In this document: positions 12,807-23,466 of the stretch, piece after piece
Layout: the number at the start of each line of letters is the position of its first letter
Position numbering within the stretch: the stretch's first letter is position 1
Translations under genes and position numbers: made by a program
From: Capra hircus
Taxonomy: Eukaryota; Chordata; Mammalia; Artiodactyla; Bovidae
Assembly: GCF_001704415.2 (NCBI RefSeq)
Contig: NW_017189752.1
Location: 124,001-188,000, forward strand
DNA length: 64,000 nucleotides
Direction of reading: 5' to 3'
Notes under the pieces: model-generated
Databases searched by the model: none
What the model was told of the DNA's origin: nothing
Seen by the model: the letters and a program-made list of their open reading frames with translations, nothing else

Positions 12807-13675
12807 AGAGCCTTTTTAATAACTGCCCTCCAGCATTTCTTCTCTGCTCCTTATTGTACTATATTGTGCTTGAAGAAATCTTATTTCTACCACTGCTGTT
12901 CAAATCATAAAAGTAGGTGCTCGCTAGACGTGCCAGTAACCCCTTTCCTGGAGGTGCGTGCTTATCAGCCTCTGGGTCTGTGCTTCGAGCCTTTTAATTG
13001 CTTGATGACTGTCTTCCATCTTGGAATGCCATGATGGAGTTAAGCCCGTGTGTCTCCTTCAGTGACTCAGAGCGACTGCCCTCTAAGGAGCGTTCAGTAT
13101 CACGGCGAGGCAGTGTTAGATCTTGGAATTAGCATTTTCTCTCTGAGGGAATTTACAGGTTTCAGGAAAGCATGGGCTTGTCCGCAGTCCACACAGGCTT
13201 AGAGCAGGATATCCTGTTACCATAGCTCAGAGGCTCCTCAAATAACAGTAAAACCTACAGAAGTGGGGGTGGAAACAAAAAGAGTGTTGTTCCCAGTCGT
13301 GGGATGGATCTGGTGTTCCACATGGGACCAACGGCCAATAGAAGCTGCCAGAAGCTCTTTGGGATTCTGGTTTGTTCAAGGCCACCTGCCAGAACCAGTG
13401 ATGTAAAGATAGAGTCATAACAAGACTCCTCCTCCTTGGGGGTTGTAGTATGTGCTATTAACGTGGACGACCTTTCGAGACCTGGTGGCCCTTTCCTCCA
13501 AGATGTGGGTTGAAGAATTTGTTCGGTTTGATTTTTGCCAGTGCAGTTCTCTTGACATCTTAAGTTGAACAAGAAATATGGACGCTTGAGGACAAGGGGA
13601 GGTTAATGAGAAATACCTCAAAATGCCCTCTCAGCGGTGTGCCATCAGAGTTTGATGCTGCGCCTTCTTTCCTCT

Positions 13676-13887
13676 GGCTTCCCTGGTGGCTCAGACAGTA
13701 AAGAATCCACCTGCAAAGTGGGAGACCTGGGTTCGATCCCTGGGTCAGGAAGATCCCCTGGAGGAGGGCATGGCAATCCACTCCAGTAATCTTGCCTGGA
13801 GAATCCCCATGGACAGAGGAGGTTGGCGGGCTACGGTCCATGGAGTCACAAAGAGTCAGATGCGACTGAGTGACTAACACTTAAACG
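13676..13887 (+). repeat. Bov-tA SINE
   Basis: A full element runs from 'ggcttccctggtggctcaga' with an intact B box 'ggttcgatccc'. The flanks cttctttcctct and cttcttttctct form a near-perfect target-site duplication. Confidence 0.93.
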
Positions 13888-14393
13888 CACTTCTTTTCTC
13901 TCTAACAGTTTCTTTTAAAGGCAGGATGTAAAGAGTTGCCAGTCTGCTTTGGCCTGCCATCTGACTGTGTGGATAGTCCTCAGATTTGACATGGTGTCAC
14001 TTTGGAAGCTTGAGCTTGAATGTATTGCTAGCCTGGTGACAGAAGAGGCTGAGTGTGGCATGAAGGGCCTCAGTGTGGACCTTGCTGTGTGACCTTGAGC
14101 AAGTCATTGAACCTTCCTGGTTGAATGTTGAGTGAAAAGTAAAGGCCAGGTGTTAGAGGGAATTTGAAAACTCCCAAATAAACGAATTTTGCAGATGTGG
14201 TATAAAAGAGAGTTCCTGTTCTTTGAGGTTTTTGTTAGATGAAAATTGATCACAGTTGACAGATGGAAGTGGTTAGAGTTCTGTAGAGCCTGCTTCTTCC
14301 TCTTACCAAAGCATACGGACCCTACCCTGGCCACCCTGAGCAGGAGTGCACCAGCGGGTAGCAAGGGCCATTAGCTACACCAAGTTTTTCCAT

Positions 14394-14669
14394 GCTGCTG
14401 CTGCTGCTGCTAAGTCGCTTCAGTCATGTCAGACTCTGTGCAACCCCATAGACAGCAGCCCACTAGGCTCCTCTGTCCCTGGGATTCTCCAGGCAAGAAT
14501 AATGGAGTGGGTTGCCATTTCCTTCTCCAATGCATGAAAGTGAAAAGTGAAAGTGAAGTCACTCAGTCATGCCTGACTCTTAGCGACCCCATGGACTGCA
14601 GCCTACCAGGCTCCTCCGTCCATGGGATTTTCTAGGCAGCAGTACTGGAGTGGGGGGCCATTGCCTTCT
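14394..14669 (-). repeat. Bov-A2 dimeric SINE
   Basis: Two tandem BovA monomers lie in antisense, linked by 'agtgaaaagtgaaagtgaag', with a (TGC)n head on the left. A perfect 14-bp duplication, ccaagtttttccat, flanks it at 14380-14393 and 14670-14683. Confidence 0.93.
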
Positions 14670-14678
14670 CCAAGTTTT

Positions 14679-14705
14679 TCCATAGAACAGCTAAAATGGA
14701 AAAAC
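14679..14705. repeat. 27-bp direct repeat, copy A
   Basis: These 27 bases, beginning tccatagaacagctaaaatg, recur without mismatch at 16466-16492. Copy A overlaps the right target-site duplication of the Bov-A2 by five bases. The surrounding sequence is unrelated. Confidence 0.95.
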
Positions 14706-14954
14706 TCCAATTTGGACTTGAGAGCTGGGAGATGTGGGTTTGAGTTGTGGGTCTGCCAGATCTTAGCTTGTCCTCTGGGGCCACTTAGTCTCTCTGAGCC
14801 TCAATTTTTGCATCACAAAGTCTGGGAAGATTATGCTTATCTCATAAACCTGTTCAGGGGATTAAATGAGGTGAGACGTAAAGCATGCAGCAGGACAATC
14901 ACCTAGTAGGTGTTCGATACTTGCACTATTGTAACATGCTGTTTATATACCTAT

Positions 14955-15290
14955 TGAATTTAATCAAACACATACTTATATAATTCAGTCAAATAGATAC
15001 TTGTATAATTTAATCAGGGACTTGCCAGGTAGCAAAGAAGTGGTAAAGAATTCTCCTGCCAGTGAAGGAGATGTAAGAGACATGGGTTCATTCCCTGGGT
15101 CGGGAAGATCATCTGGAGGAGGACACGGCAACCCATTCCAGTATTCTTGCCTGGAGAATCCCATTGACAGGGGAGCCTGGCAGGTGACAGTCCATAGGGT
15201 AGCACAGAGTCAGACACAGCTGAAGCGACTCAGCATGCATGCATGCATGCATAATTTAATCAAATGCATATAATTTAATCAGATATAATA
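14955..15290. repeat. Degenerate AT-rich tandem motif interrupted by a SINE
   Basis: The motif tataatttaatca and variants recur near 14957, 15003, 15250 and 15267 with cat/atactt spacers. The Bov-tA at 15017-15250 sits within the array, so the array is older than the SINE or grew from its duplication. Confidence 0.7.
15017..15250 (+). repeat. Bov-tA SINE with (GCAT)n tail
   Basis: The flanks ataatttaatca at 15005-15016 and 15251-15262 are a perfect 12-bp duplication. The tail is gcat repeated about four times rather than poly(A). Confidence 0.9.
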
Positions 15291-16465
15291 TAAAATATCT
15301 TTATAAGGTTTTACTTACATAACAGTATCATTTCACATAATTGCATATTCTATAATAATTCATAATTTTTTAAACAGTTACATTTCGGAGATTCCTAGAA
15401 CTTTGAGATCATCTTTTCTAAGAGCTTTCACACTTTTTTGTTAAAACGTGTGTAATCTTTTCCCTTATCCTTCCCCTCCAATGACGTCTTCTGTGGAAGA
15501 AGACTGTCTGAGATGGAACGAAGGAAGGTGCTTGCCGAAGCAGCAGTGAGGGGCCCCAACTCGTGGGTGGGCTCTCCCTTTAGTGACCCCAGCTCACCGG
15601 ACTGGGACAGCCTTGGGACAGAGTGAAAACAGCTGCTCTCGGTCAGTCTTCATTTGAGGTCTCAGAGCTCCTTGGGTGGAGCTAAGGTCAGGGCTGAGGC
15701 CTGCTGCCTTGAAGTTGAACTTTTGTTCTTGGGTGGGGGGGGGGAGGGTCGGGGGGCTCTGTGGCATCTGCTGGTGAGATGTATTACAGGGTTTGCTGTT
15801 CTCTCTCCCTGGTGGGAACTGGGGCCTGTTTTGCTCCAAGCCACCAGCTGATGGTGCCTTGACAGGCGGCTGGCTCTGCCCCGGGCTTTACTGATGGCTG
15901 CACTTAGGCTCTGTCACTGCTGAAAGCCATAAAGGAATCACAACACCCAAGTATGAGCCGGAGCTGACGAGGTTAGCGTCTCACATTGTGGCCTTAACAG
16001 CGGCTGTGTGTCTGTACTCTGTGACCATCCGATGAACACTGACTTCTAAGCAGTTGAGAACATTTTGTGTGTTGCATTTGAGTTTCATTTTTCTATAGGG
16101 GTGTCGGTGTCAGGTAATGATCCCTTAGCTGTATGAAGTTTTCTTTCTAGAAGAGTCAGTAGACTTATAATAGCAAAGGCATTGGTCATGTTAAGGATAA
16201 ATCACACTTTTCTGGCCTTGGGTTTTCTGTGTTGAAATGATGTCACCCTTTTCTATAGATTTCATCAGCCTATGTCTGTTGTGATTTGTGACATTAAATG
16301 AGATATATTTGAGAGCCTTTTATCAGAAGATGGATATCAGGAGACATTATTACATAAATGAGTCTAACTTTTCTCTGCAAGAAAACTTGAGCCACTTCCT
16401 TGGCAGATGTAGTGATGAGAGATGGATGGCCTTTGTGTTTGCCTTGCATCAGAGACTCTTGATTC

Positions 16466-16492
16466 TCCATAGAACAGCTAAAATGGAAAAAC
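16466..16492. repeat. 27-bp direct repeat, copy B
   Basis: Identical to 14679-14705, 1787 bp downstream in the same intron. Confidence 0.95.
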
Positions 16493-17076
16493 ACATGGCC
16501 AGGCCACATTGGGATGCAGGGATAGAATGAAGGATGAATGGATGTTTGGATGAAACGGGAGTACTAGAGAGGGAGTGATAAATTAGAACCAGGATAAAAG
16601 AACGAAAGATAAGAGGAGCCATAAGACTTCCCAAGTTTTGTGCAGGGCATCACTATTGAAAACTTCACTACTTTTTGCTGTTTCCCATATATTCTTGTAT
16701 ACAGACTTCATTGGTATGTTTACTGAATAGACATTTTGGACTACTAACTGAGATGCTGGGGCTAAACGAATAAGACATGATCCTGCTCTCAGAGAGGGAA
16801 GTTTAAAATCTCTGGAAATGATTAGGAATCTTGCCTGGCACGTCCCTGCCTACAGAAGATGCTCTTGGAGCAGAGGGAGACATCCACCACCAGTCTTATC
16901 TCCTTGTATTCACCACGAACAAGGAAGGGCTTATGGGATCTTTTTTTTCCTTTGCCAAAACATTGCTTTCAGCTATTCCCCGCCCTTTTATGAAGCTTTT
17001 AAGTTCTGGATTATTACTGTTTAATGGGATGTTACACTCTCGCACAGAATGACTCTTTTATTTCTTTTTGAACCAG

Positions 17077-17206
17077 GATTGATCGCAAGATGTCTAATGC
17101 TCACACCAACTACAAACTGGATGAGGCACAGGCTATAATGAGCGAGCTCAGGACCATCAAGAAAGCCATTTATACAGGCGAGAAGGAAAGACGGGACCTG
17201 ATGCAA
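17077..17206 (+). CDS. WWC3: WWC3 coding exon 3 (coiled coil)
   Basis: The acceptor is gaaccag and the donor gtaaga (17207). One base completes the Glu codon from exon 2; 43 residues follow, including IDRKMSNAHTNYKLDEAQAI and the basic stretch IKKAIYTGEKERRDLMQ. The KLDEAQA and IKKAI blocks are conserved among WWC proteins. The exon ends in phase 0. A methionine inside it opens a longer frame that reads through the donor; this is not a real start. Confidence 0.94.
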
Positions 17207-17462
17207 GTAAGAGGCCGGGGAGCTCTTCAGAGCCTGCATCTGTCTCTCTGCTCTCCTGCGTATCGTTCCTTTATTTATTTATTTCCCTTTTTAAACATGT
17301 TCATAATGCCAGGGTTATCTAACTTTCCTTTATGTAAACATTTAAAAATATATGCATATTTATATCATATCATTATTATATAATCATGCAAATTTTAAAC
17401 ACATACATGTTTGTACTATATATATGTGTATTTGATATCTTCGATATATGTGTGTGTACGTG

Positions 17463-17486
17463 TATATATATATATATATATATATT
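17463..17486. repeat. (TA)n microsatellite
   Basis: Twelve TA units follow a TGTATA-rich lead. Confidence 0.95.
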
Positions 17487-17509
17487 TTAAAATGTGCATG
17501 TTAGTTTCC

Positions 17510-17925
17510 TAGGGTTGCCATGACAAAGAACCACATACCAGGTGGCTTAGAACAACAGGAGTTTATTCTCTCCGAGTCTGGAGGACGAGAGTCTGATGTC
17601 AAGGTGCGGCAGGGCCACGGTCTGTCTGGCGGCTCTGGGGAGGTCCTTCTCGCCTCTCGCAGCCTCTGGGGGCTGCTGGCAGTCCTCGGTGTTCTCAGCT
17701 TATAGATGCATCACCCTAGTCTCTGCCTTCGTGATCACATCTCTGCATATAAATTTTTTCTTCTTATAAGGACACCAATCATTGGATTAGAACCTGTTCT
17801 CATCTTAGTTCGATTTTATCTGCAGACTTTTCCTTCCAAATAAGCACGTATTCCCAGGTTCTGGGGGTTAGGACTGAAGCATCTTTTTGCAGGACACAAT
17901 TCAGGCTATAGTAAGGGGTGACACA
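17510..17925 (-). repeat. LTR-type relic (MaLR-like, family uncertain)
   Basis: It begins 'ttcctagggttgccatgaca' and carries 'cttataaggacaccaatcat' and 'ggacacaattcaggctata', as in antisense MaLR-type LTRs. The exact family cannot be fixed by eye. Confidence 0.5.
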
Positions 17926-18459
17926 TTTATATCGTTTAATAACCAAAGTAATTTTAAAAGTGTATCATAAGAGTCTTGCTGTCACCCCATTTTCTCACCT
18001 CCTATAACTACTGTTATAACCTTCTTGTGTGTCCTGCTAGTGTTTATACAGACACGTGATGGTGTGGACACGTGATCAGTTGCCCTCGCAGAAAGCTGGG
18101 CCTGTAACTCTGTACGGCTGCATAGTATTCCACCATGAGGATAGACTTTATACTGGTTTATTTTTTTGCCACTTGAACTCCCGTAGCTTCTGTTATTTTT
18201 AGAAAAACTGAGTTTTTGCCAAGGGACGCATGCCGGGCTCTTGCTCCATGCCGGAATGCATTTGATGCTCTCCGTCGTGGCTTTTCTTTCCAGCTCAGTT
18301 CACTGAGTCGGCACCTGGCACTAGTAGGCGTTGGTCTCAATTCTGCAGCATGTAAAACACACAAGGACATGGGAGCAAAGCTCACCTCCTTAGGCCAAGT
18401 GCAACAGGTGCGCACATGACCGCCTTGCATGGCGGTGCTTCCTAATGTCAAGGATGTGA

Positions 18460-18600
18460 GGCTGGAGTGTCCCCAGGGTGCTTGTTCAATTGCAGATTAC
18501 CAGGCCATACCCCAGATCTCCTAGATTAGACTCTCTGGGGGTAGGATACAGAAATCTGTATTTTCAGATGCCCTGTATTTCCAGGTCATGAGAAGTAAAT
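18460..18600 (+). repeat. MER5A-like element
   Basis: The sequences 'gtgcttgttcaattgcagat' and 'ctctgggggtaggatacaga' resemble the MER5A body. Diverged. Confidence 0.5.
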
Positions 18601-19124
18601 GACACCCGGCTGCCTCGAGTGGGTTCCCCACCATGGAGGCTGGAGATAGAATTTCTGGAAGATATCTCAGACTGCAGCATCTTCTCTGAGACACTCCAGG
18701 GAGACACACAAGCAGTGTCTTCATCTAGTAAAATCAAATAAGTTGTTTCATCTTGGCCCATCCCAAGACACCTTTGTCTAGATCCAGAGGCACCTGCCTG
18801 GGGTCTACTGCACCTGGGCATCTCGTGTCTGCAGTCTTTTAAAAATCTTAAAACATCTGGTTTCTCTTGAACTTTCACCCGAAGGGGTTCCAGGTACCAG
18901 AATTTATACTTACTCTAATATTTGGCCTACTGACATCCATATAAGATGACTTTGGCCCTGTAGAATTATGACTGAAAAAAATTTGCTTATAAGAATATGT
19001 GAGCATAGTCTAGGAGTTGTTTTCACCTTCTGTGTGGTTTTGAAAATCTCCAGGTAGCATTCCTTTCTGATGGAATTATTTATTGAAGGAACATTTCAGA
19101 TAGGAATGCTATCTCCCTTCCCCT

Positions 19125-19680
19125 TTGCTCTATTGAGGTACAGTTGACAAATAAAATTTTATAAATTTAAGGTGTACGTGCTGGTTTGATAGACACAACT
19201 ATTGTGAAATGATTACCACCGTAAAATGAGTTCACACCTGTCACCTCACATGGGTACGTTGATTTTTCTGTGCTGAGGACTTCTAAGATCTACTCTTAGC
19301 AACTTTCAGACCTTCACTCCAGTATTGCTAGCTATTCTCACTGTGCTGTGGACCTGAGATCTGGGACTTATTCCTCCTGCTTTCCTGGTGGCTCAGACGG
19401 TAAAGAATCCACCTGCCAGTGCAGGAGACGTGAGTTCAATCCCTGGGTCAGGAAGATTCCCTGGAGGAGGGCATGGCAACCCACTCCAGTGTTCTCGCCT
19501 GGGAAATCCATGAACAGAGGAGCCTGGTGGGCTACAGTCCGTGGGATTACAAAGAGATGCAACTGAGCACACACGTATGCACATTGCTCTTAACGCATGG
19601 GACTTTGGACCCTTTGACCAGCATCTCTTCATTGCCCCGAGCCCTCTAGCCCCTGTCAGCTGCCTTTCTACTCCCTATGT
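19125..19680 (-). mobile_element. Old L1 fragment, antisense, split by a SINE
   Basis: The sequence 'ctattgaggtacagttgaca' up to 'ggacttattcctcctg' continues after the SINE as 'gaccctttgaccagcatctc'. Together they form one L1 3'UTR stretch in reverse, interrupted at about 19378. Confidence 0.65.
19379..19582 (+). repeat. Bov-tA SINE inside an L1 relic
   Basis: The head 'gctttcctggtggctcagac' and body 'cactccagtgttctcgcctg' are clear. Confidence 0.9.
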
Positions 19681-20012
19681 TTTTGGCTTTTTTGGAGGGA
19701 AGGCTTATTTTTTCTTTAGGAAACACAGAGGTTTAAAAAAAAAAACAGTAAAAATGGTCCCTCGTTTGTTCTCTGTATTATTCCCTTGCTGCCAGGAGGA
19801 CTCAGTTGCCATCTGACTTAAATCACTATGAGTTTCATGAAAGGTGCACGTGCTGATCAACATTTCTTTGGAATCTCATGAGAATGGGGTTGGGGTGGGC
19901 CTGCTCTCCAGGAATGAGGCTGCCGACCTGGAATGGGAAGGAAATGACTGCTTGGAAAGGGAAGAGATGCATCGCCATGGCTATTCAAGTTGCTTGTTCC
20001 CTTCTGTTCTAG

Positions 20013-20159
20013 AGCCTGGCCAAGCTGACTGATGGCTTCAGGAATAGCTGTTCTCTTACCGACCCTCTGCAGGAGTTCCCTCCCGGCGCAGGCGCACTGG
20101 GCGAGTCTTTATCTCACCAGTTTTGTGATGCTGGCTCTCAGACTGACATCATAGGCGAG
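20013..20159 (+). CDS. WWC3: WWC3 coding exon 4
   Basis: The acceptor is ttctgttctag and the donor gtatgc (20160). It encodes 49 residues in phase 0, from SLAKLTDGFRNSCSLTD to FCDAGSQTDIIGE. SLAKL and DAGSQT are family signatures; the middle is Gly/Pro-rich and is the least conserved part of this region. A G-run (ggggggg, 20178-20184) lies shortly after the donor and could act as an intronic splicing enhancer (inference). Confidence 0.94.
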
Positions 20160-20460
20160 GTATGCTCACCAGGCAGTGGGGGGGCGGGGGCGGAGAACCA
20201 AGTATATCCAGAGAGACAACAAAAGGGCTGCTTTCATGTGGCCATCACCCATTTGTTTAAATTTTCCACTTTCCCTTCAAAAGGGTTTTGGCTTTTGTGC
20301 CATTAAGTTTGAAGAAAGAATATGGTTTTTTTTTTTTTAATATCCAGGCATCTTGAAGGTTCAGAAGGGCCTGAGAGGCAATTGAATGGCTTATTACCTC
20401 TCTCTTCATAAATTAGATTTTTTAAAAAGGCAGAATCCTTTTGAAAGTTGAGTTTAGCTG

Positions 20461-20748
20461 TTTTTTTTTAATTTAAATATTTATTTTAATTGGAGGCTAA
20501 TTACCTTACAATATTGTATTGGTTTTGCCGTACATCAACATGAATCCGCCACAGGTGTACATGTGTTCCCCATCCAGAACCCCCCTCCCACCTCTCTCCC
20601 CATACCATCCCTCGGTCGTCCCAGTGCACCAGCCCCAAGCATCCTGTGGGAGAGGGAGAAGGTGGGATGATTTGGGAGAATGGCATTGAAACATGTATAA
20701 TATCATATAAGAAATGAATCGCCAGTCCAGGTTCAATGCAGGATACAG
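20461..20748 (-). mobile_element. 5'-inverted (twin-primed) ruminant L1 insertion
   Basis: The left part (20461 to about 20645) is the L1 3'UTR in antisense, starting with a T-run and ending 'caccagccccaagcatcctg'. The right part (about 20646-20748) is the adjacent upstream L1 segment in sense, 'tgggagagggagaaggtggg ... ggatacag'. Identical flanks gagtttagctg lie at 20450-20460 and 20749-20759, followed in both places by a T-run. The two halves meet with no obvious loss of L1 sequence. Confidence 0.92.
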
Positions 20749-20789
20749 GAGTTTAGCTGTTTTTTGACAGGTGTAGGACTCTTTAGAGC

Positions 20790-20960
20790 ATGGATCAGCT
20801 AACTTTTTCTGCCAAGGTCCAGATAATAAGTGTTTTAGGCTTTGCTGGCTATGCAGTCTCTGCCATAGTCACCTGTGAATGGGTGGGTGGGGCTTGTTCC
20901 AGTAAAACTAAGAGGTGGTGGGCAACATTCATCCTTTGGGCCGTAGTTCTCTGAGCTCTG
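20790..20960 (+). repeat. Ancient DNA-transposon relic (hAT-like)
   Basis: The sequences 'cagctaactttttctgccaa' and 'gttttaggctttgctggcta' match the family seen in reverse at 2054-2240. Confidence 0.55.
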
Positions 20961-21934
20961 GCTTAGACCAGTGATTTTCATCAGCTTTGTGGCTGTGTTA
21001 CCCTTGGGTTATATTTTGATGCTATTTCTTATTCTTCTAAGAGAATGTCAGAAAATTAAATTGAAATTAATTTTGTTTGGGACTTGGAAGAATTTCATAA
21101 TGCCCCTTTTGATAATTAGTGAAGCCTTGAGTTAGCCATCAAAGCAGAATTGGCTGCCATCATGTGAAGCAGGGCAGTGAATACTTAAAGACACTACTGT
21201 TGTACTGTCATTGAGTGAAGTTTTATATTCATTTGTTACAAATGGAAAACCAATTTGTATGGATTCTTAGGGCTCACTAAGTAAAGTTGAAATATCAGTG
21301 AAATGCACAATGCCCTCCTAAAAGTAAATAAATAAAAAGAAGGGAAAACCATTGACTAAAAAACTGTGAGTTTTAAATAATTAACTATATTTTAAAATGT
21401 CAACAAATAGTGCCTCTTTGAGGGGAATATCATATAGGAAGGAATGCCTCTGTGTCCTGGATGTCCTGAACTGCCTGTGTGCAATGTTCCCCCTCACTGT
21501 TCTCAAAACTACACTTGGACATTTTTTGACCAGGTTTAAGACAGAGAAGAATCTGTAAGTCAAAACTCTCTGGCATTTTTGCCTAAAGATTTTGGCATGA
21601 GAAAAGGAAAGAAGTACAATATGTATTGAATTCCATGAATAACTCATTGCTGTTTAACATAAGGTTAGAATTAGAATAACTTTAGCAGTAAATTGTCATT
21701 ATTTATGAGTTTACTGGGGCTGGCCCTGAGTTGGCAGCTTCATGACTGTTACTTTGATTTAAGTAGCTGTTTCCATCTTCTTTTGTCAGCTGAGAGGGTC
21801 CAGGTACCAGGTTACCTAAGGTTATGTAGCCAGGGAGAGGCAGATCTGGGTTTGAATCAGCAACTCTGATCCCTAAACCCCTGTGCTTTCTACTACATCT
21901 TGTTATTGAAAAATATATCAAAAGGCTTTAACTA

Positions 21935-22210
21935 TATTAGTTAGCTATTGCTGCATAACAAAACATCTCTGAAACCTAGCATTTGAAAACAGCACACATT
22001 TATTATCTCACACTTGTACTGTGGATCAGGAAACTGTGCTTCATCTTCTGCTTCAGGGGCTCTCAGGAAACTGTAATCAAGGTATTAGCTAGAGTTGCAG
22101 TCTCATCAGAAAGCTTGATTGGGAAGGGTTTACTTCCAGGCTTATATGATTGTTGGCAGGATTCAGTTCCTCACTGATTATTGGACTGAGAGCTTCTATT
22201 CCTTACTGTA
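21935..22210. repeat. Unassigned ancient interspersed repeat
   Basis: The string 'gctattgctgcataacaaaa', then 'cacatttattatctcacact' and 'ttggcaggattcagttcctc', is typical of a common old mammalian repeat. I cannot name the family with confidence. Confidence 0.45.
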
Positions 22211-22618
22211 TGAACCTCTCCAGAACGGCAGCTTGCTTCATCACAGCATGCATGTACTACACAAGTTGGGATGAATTTTTTTGTGTGTTTATATCAACTT
22301 TGAGCAATTCTCTATTTCTTTTCAAACTTAATTTGCTGTGGGAATTACAAAATAGACAAGTGTACTTCCACTATTAAAAAAAAAAAAATCCGCCAGTGTT
22401 GGAACAACCAAAGTTTTACCAGTCACATTCCCAACTCCCGATGACCAGAGATGGCAGCTGTTATTGGTGTGTTTCCTTCCAGACCTTTGAAAAATGGAAA
22501 TTAGAAGGTGAATTAAAATATTATTCACTGGTGCTGGAAGTTTAAGTGAGTTTTCTCTTTTGAAAATGGGTTTTTAACATGTCTTCCCCCTTGTTTATGT
22601 TCCTTCTGTTCCGAAAAG

Positions 22619-22692
22619 TTCATCTTTGATGATAAAACAAGGCTTGTGGATCGAGTCAGGCTTAACTGGCAGTATGAGGAAGCCAGAAAGAG
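22619..22692 (+). CDS. WWC3: WWC3 coding exon 5
   Basis: The acceptor is ccgaaaag and the donor gtaaga (22693). It encodes FIFDDKTRLVDRVRLNWQYE and then EARK plus the first two bases of an Arg codon. The VRLnwqYEEAr stretch corresponds to VRLxxxYEEAK in the paralogues and starts the next helical segment. Short and phase-consistent. Confidence 0.93.
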
Positions 22693-23372
22693 GTAAGAAG
22701 CTCCTTTTTCAAACCTTGCCTTCTCCTTATTTCCTTTCTCCTGTGGGAAGAGGTTTTATGGAGTTTCAATGTGTGATTTATCCACGTCTTACCAGAAAGC
22801 AATGTCTGACAGAGTATAAAATTGAGACTCTTCAGTTTACATGTAGCTTCGGAACGCATGTGACAGAATTTCACATGCATTTAAAATGGGAACTTCTCAA
22901 TATTGCAAACAGTTATAAAGATGGGATATAATAAAAATAGAGACTTCTCGGGCTCTCTTTATCCTCTCAGGGAATTCAGAACTCCCTCCTTCCCTGCCTT
23001 CTAACTGAGCATCAGTCCCTCAGAACAGCTTAAGCATAACTGTTTTTTTTTTTTAATATATGTGGTGTCTCATTTTATAGATTAACAACAAGAGCCATGT
23101 ATCTTGGTTCAAAGACAGTTTAATAAGGATTAGGTCCATGAGTGACAGCAGTACCTAATCTATGTCATTCTGACAGAGAACTGAAACACAATCGTGTCTG
23201 TTAACCTGTGTTGTAGGTTACCTGCCTTCTGCGAATTGAGACTTGACCTTGTTTGTGTGTTTCAAAATGTATCTCTCCCTCCTCTCTGTCCCTCCCTCCC
23301 GGTCTCAGCCAGGATGCATGGGCAGCACCACCAGGTGGGCTGTTACCCTCGCAGGCAGTGTTTTCTTTAAAT

Positions 23373-23466
23373 TTATTTTATTGGGCTGTGTTGGGTCTTA
23401 GTGGCGGTGCACAGGCTTCTCTCTAGTTGTGGCACATGGATTCAGTAGTTACGGTGCATGGGCTTA
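23373..23466 (-). repeat. tRNA-type SINE fragment (CHR-like)
   Basis: The sequence 'tttattgggctgtgttgggt ... ttctctctagttgtggcaca' is the A-rich side of the family in antisense; the rest is missing. Confidence 0.6.

Larger units (their letters stand above)
8316..17076 (+). other. WWC3: Intron 2 (8.8 kb), repeat-rich
   Basis: It holds a MER20 relic, several Bov-type SINEs, a tRNA-type SINE (10438-10728), an LTR relic (9455-9805), an old L1 fragment (11810-12060), a long GT microsatellite, an AT-rich degenerate tandem repeat, and one member of a 27-bp repeat pair at each of 14679 and 16466. A G-rich run at 15731-15756 could form a quadruplex. No exon is recognisable. Confidence 0.75.
17207..20012 (+). 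other. WWC3: Intron 3
   Basis: It holds a (TA)n tract, a MaLR-like LTR relic at 17510-17925, L1 antisense remnants near 17950-18180 and 19125-19680, a MER5A-like piece at 18460-18600 and a Bov-tA at 19379-19582. No other exon is seen. Confidence 0.75.
20160..22618 (+). other. WWC3: Intron 4
   Basis: It contains the 5'-inverted L1 at 20461-20748, a DNA-transposon relic at 20790-20960 and an unassigned ancient repeat at about 21935-22210. The remainder is unremarkable. Confidence 0.75.
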
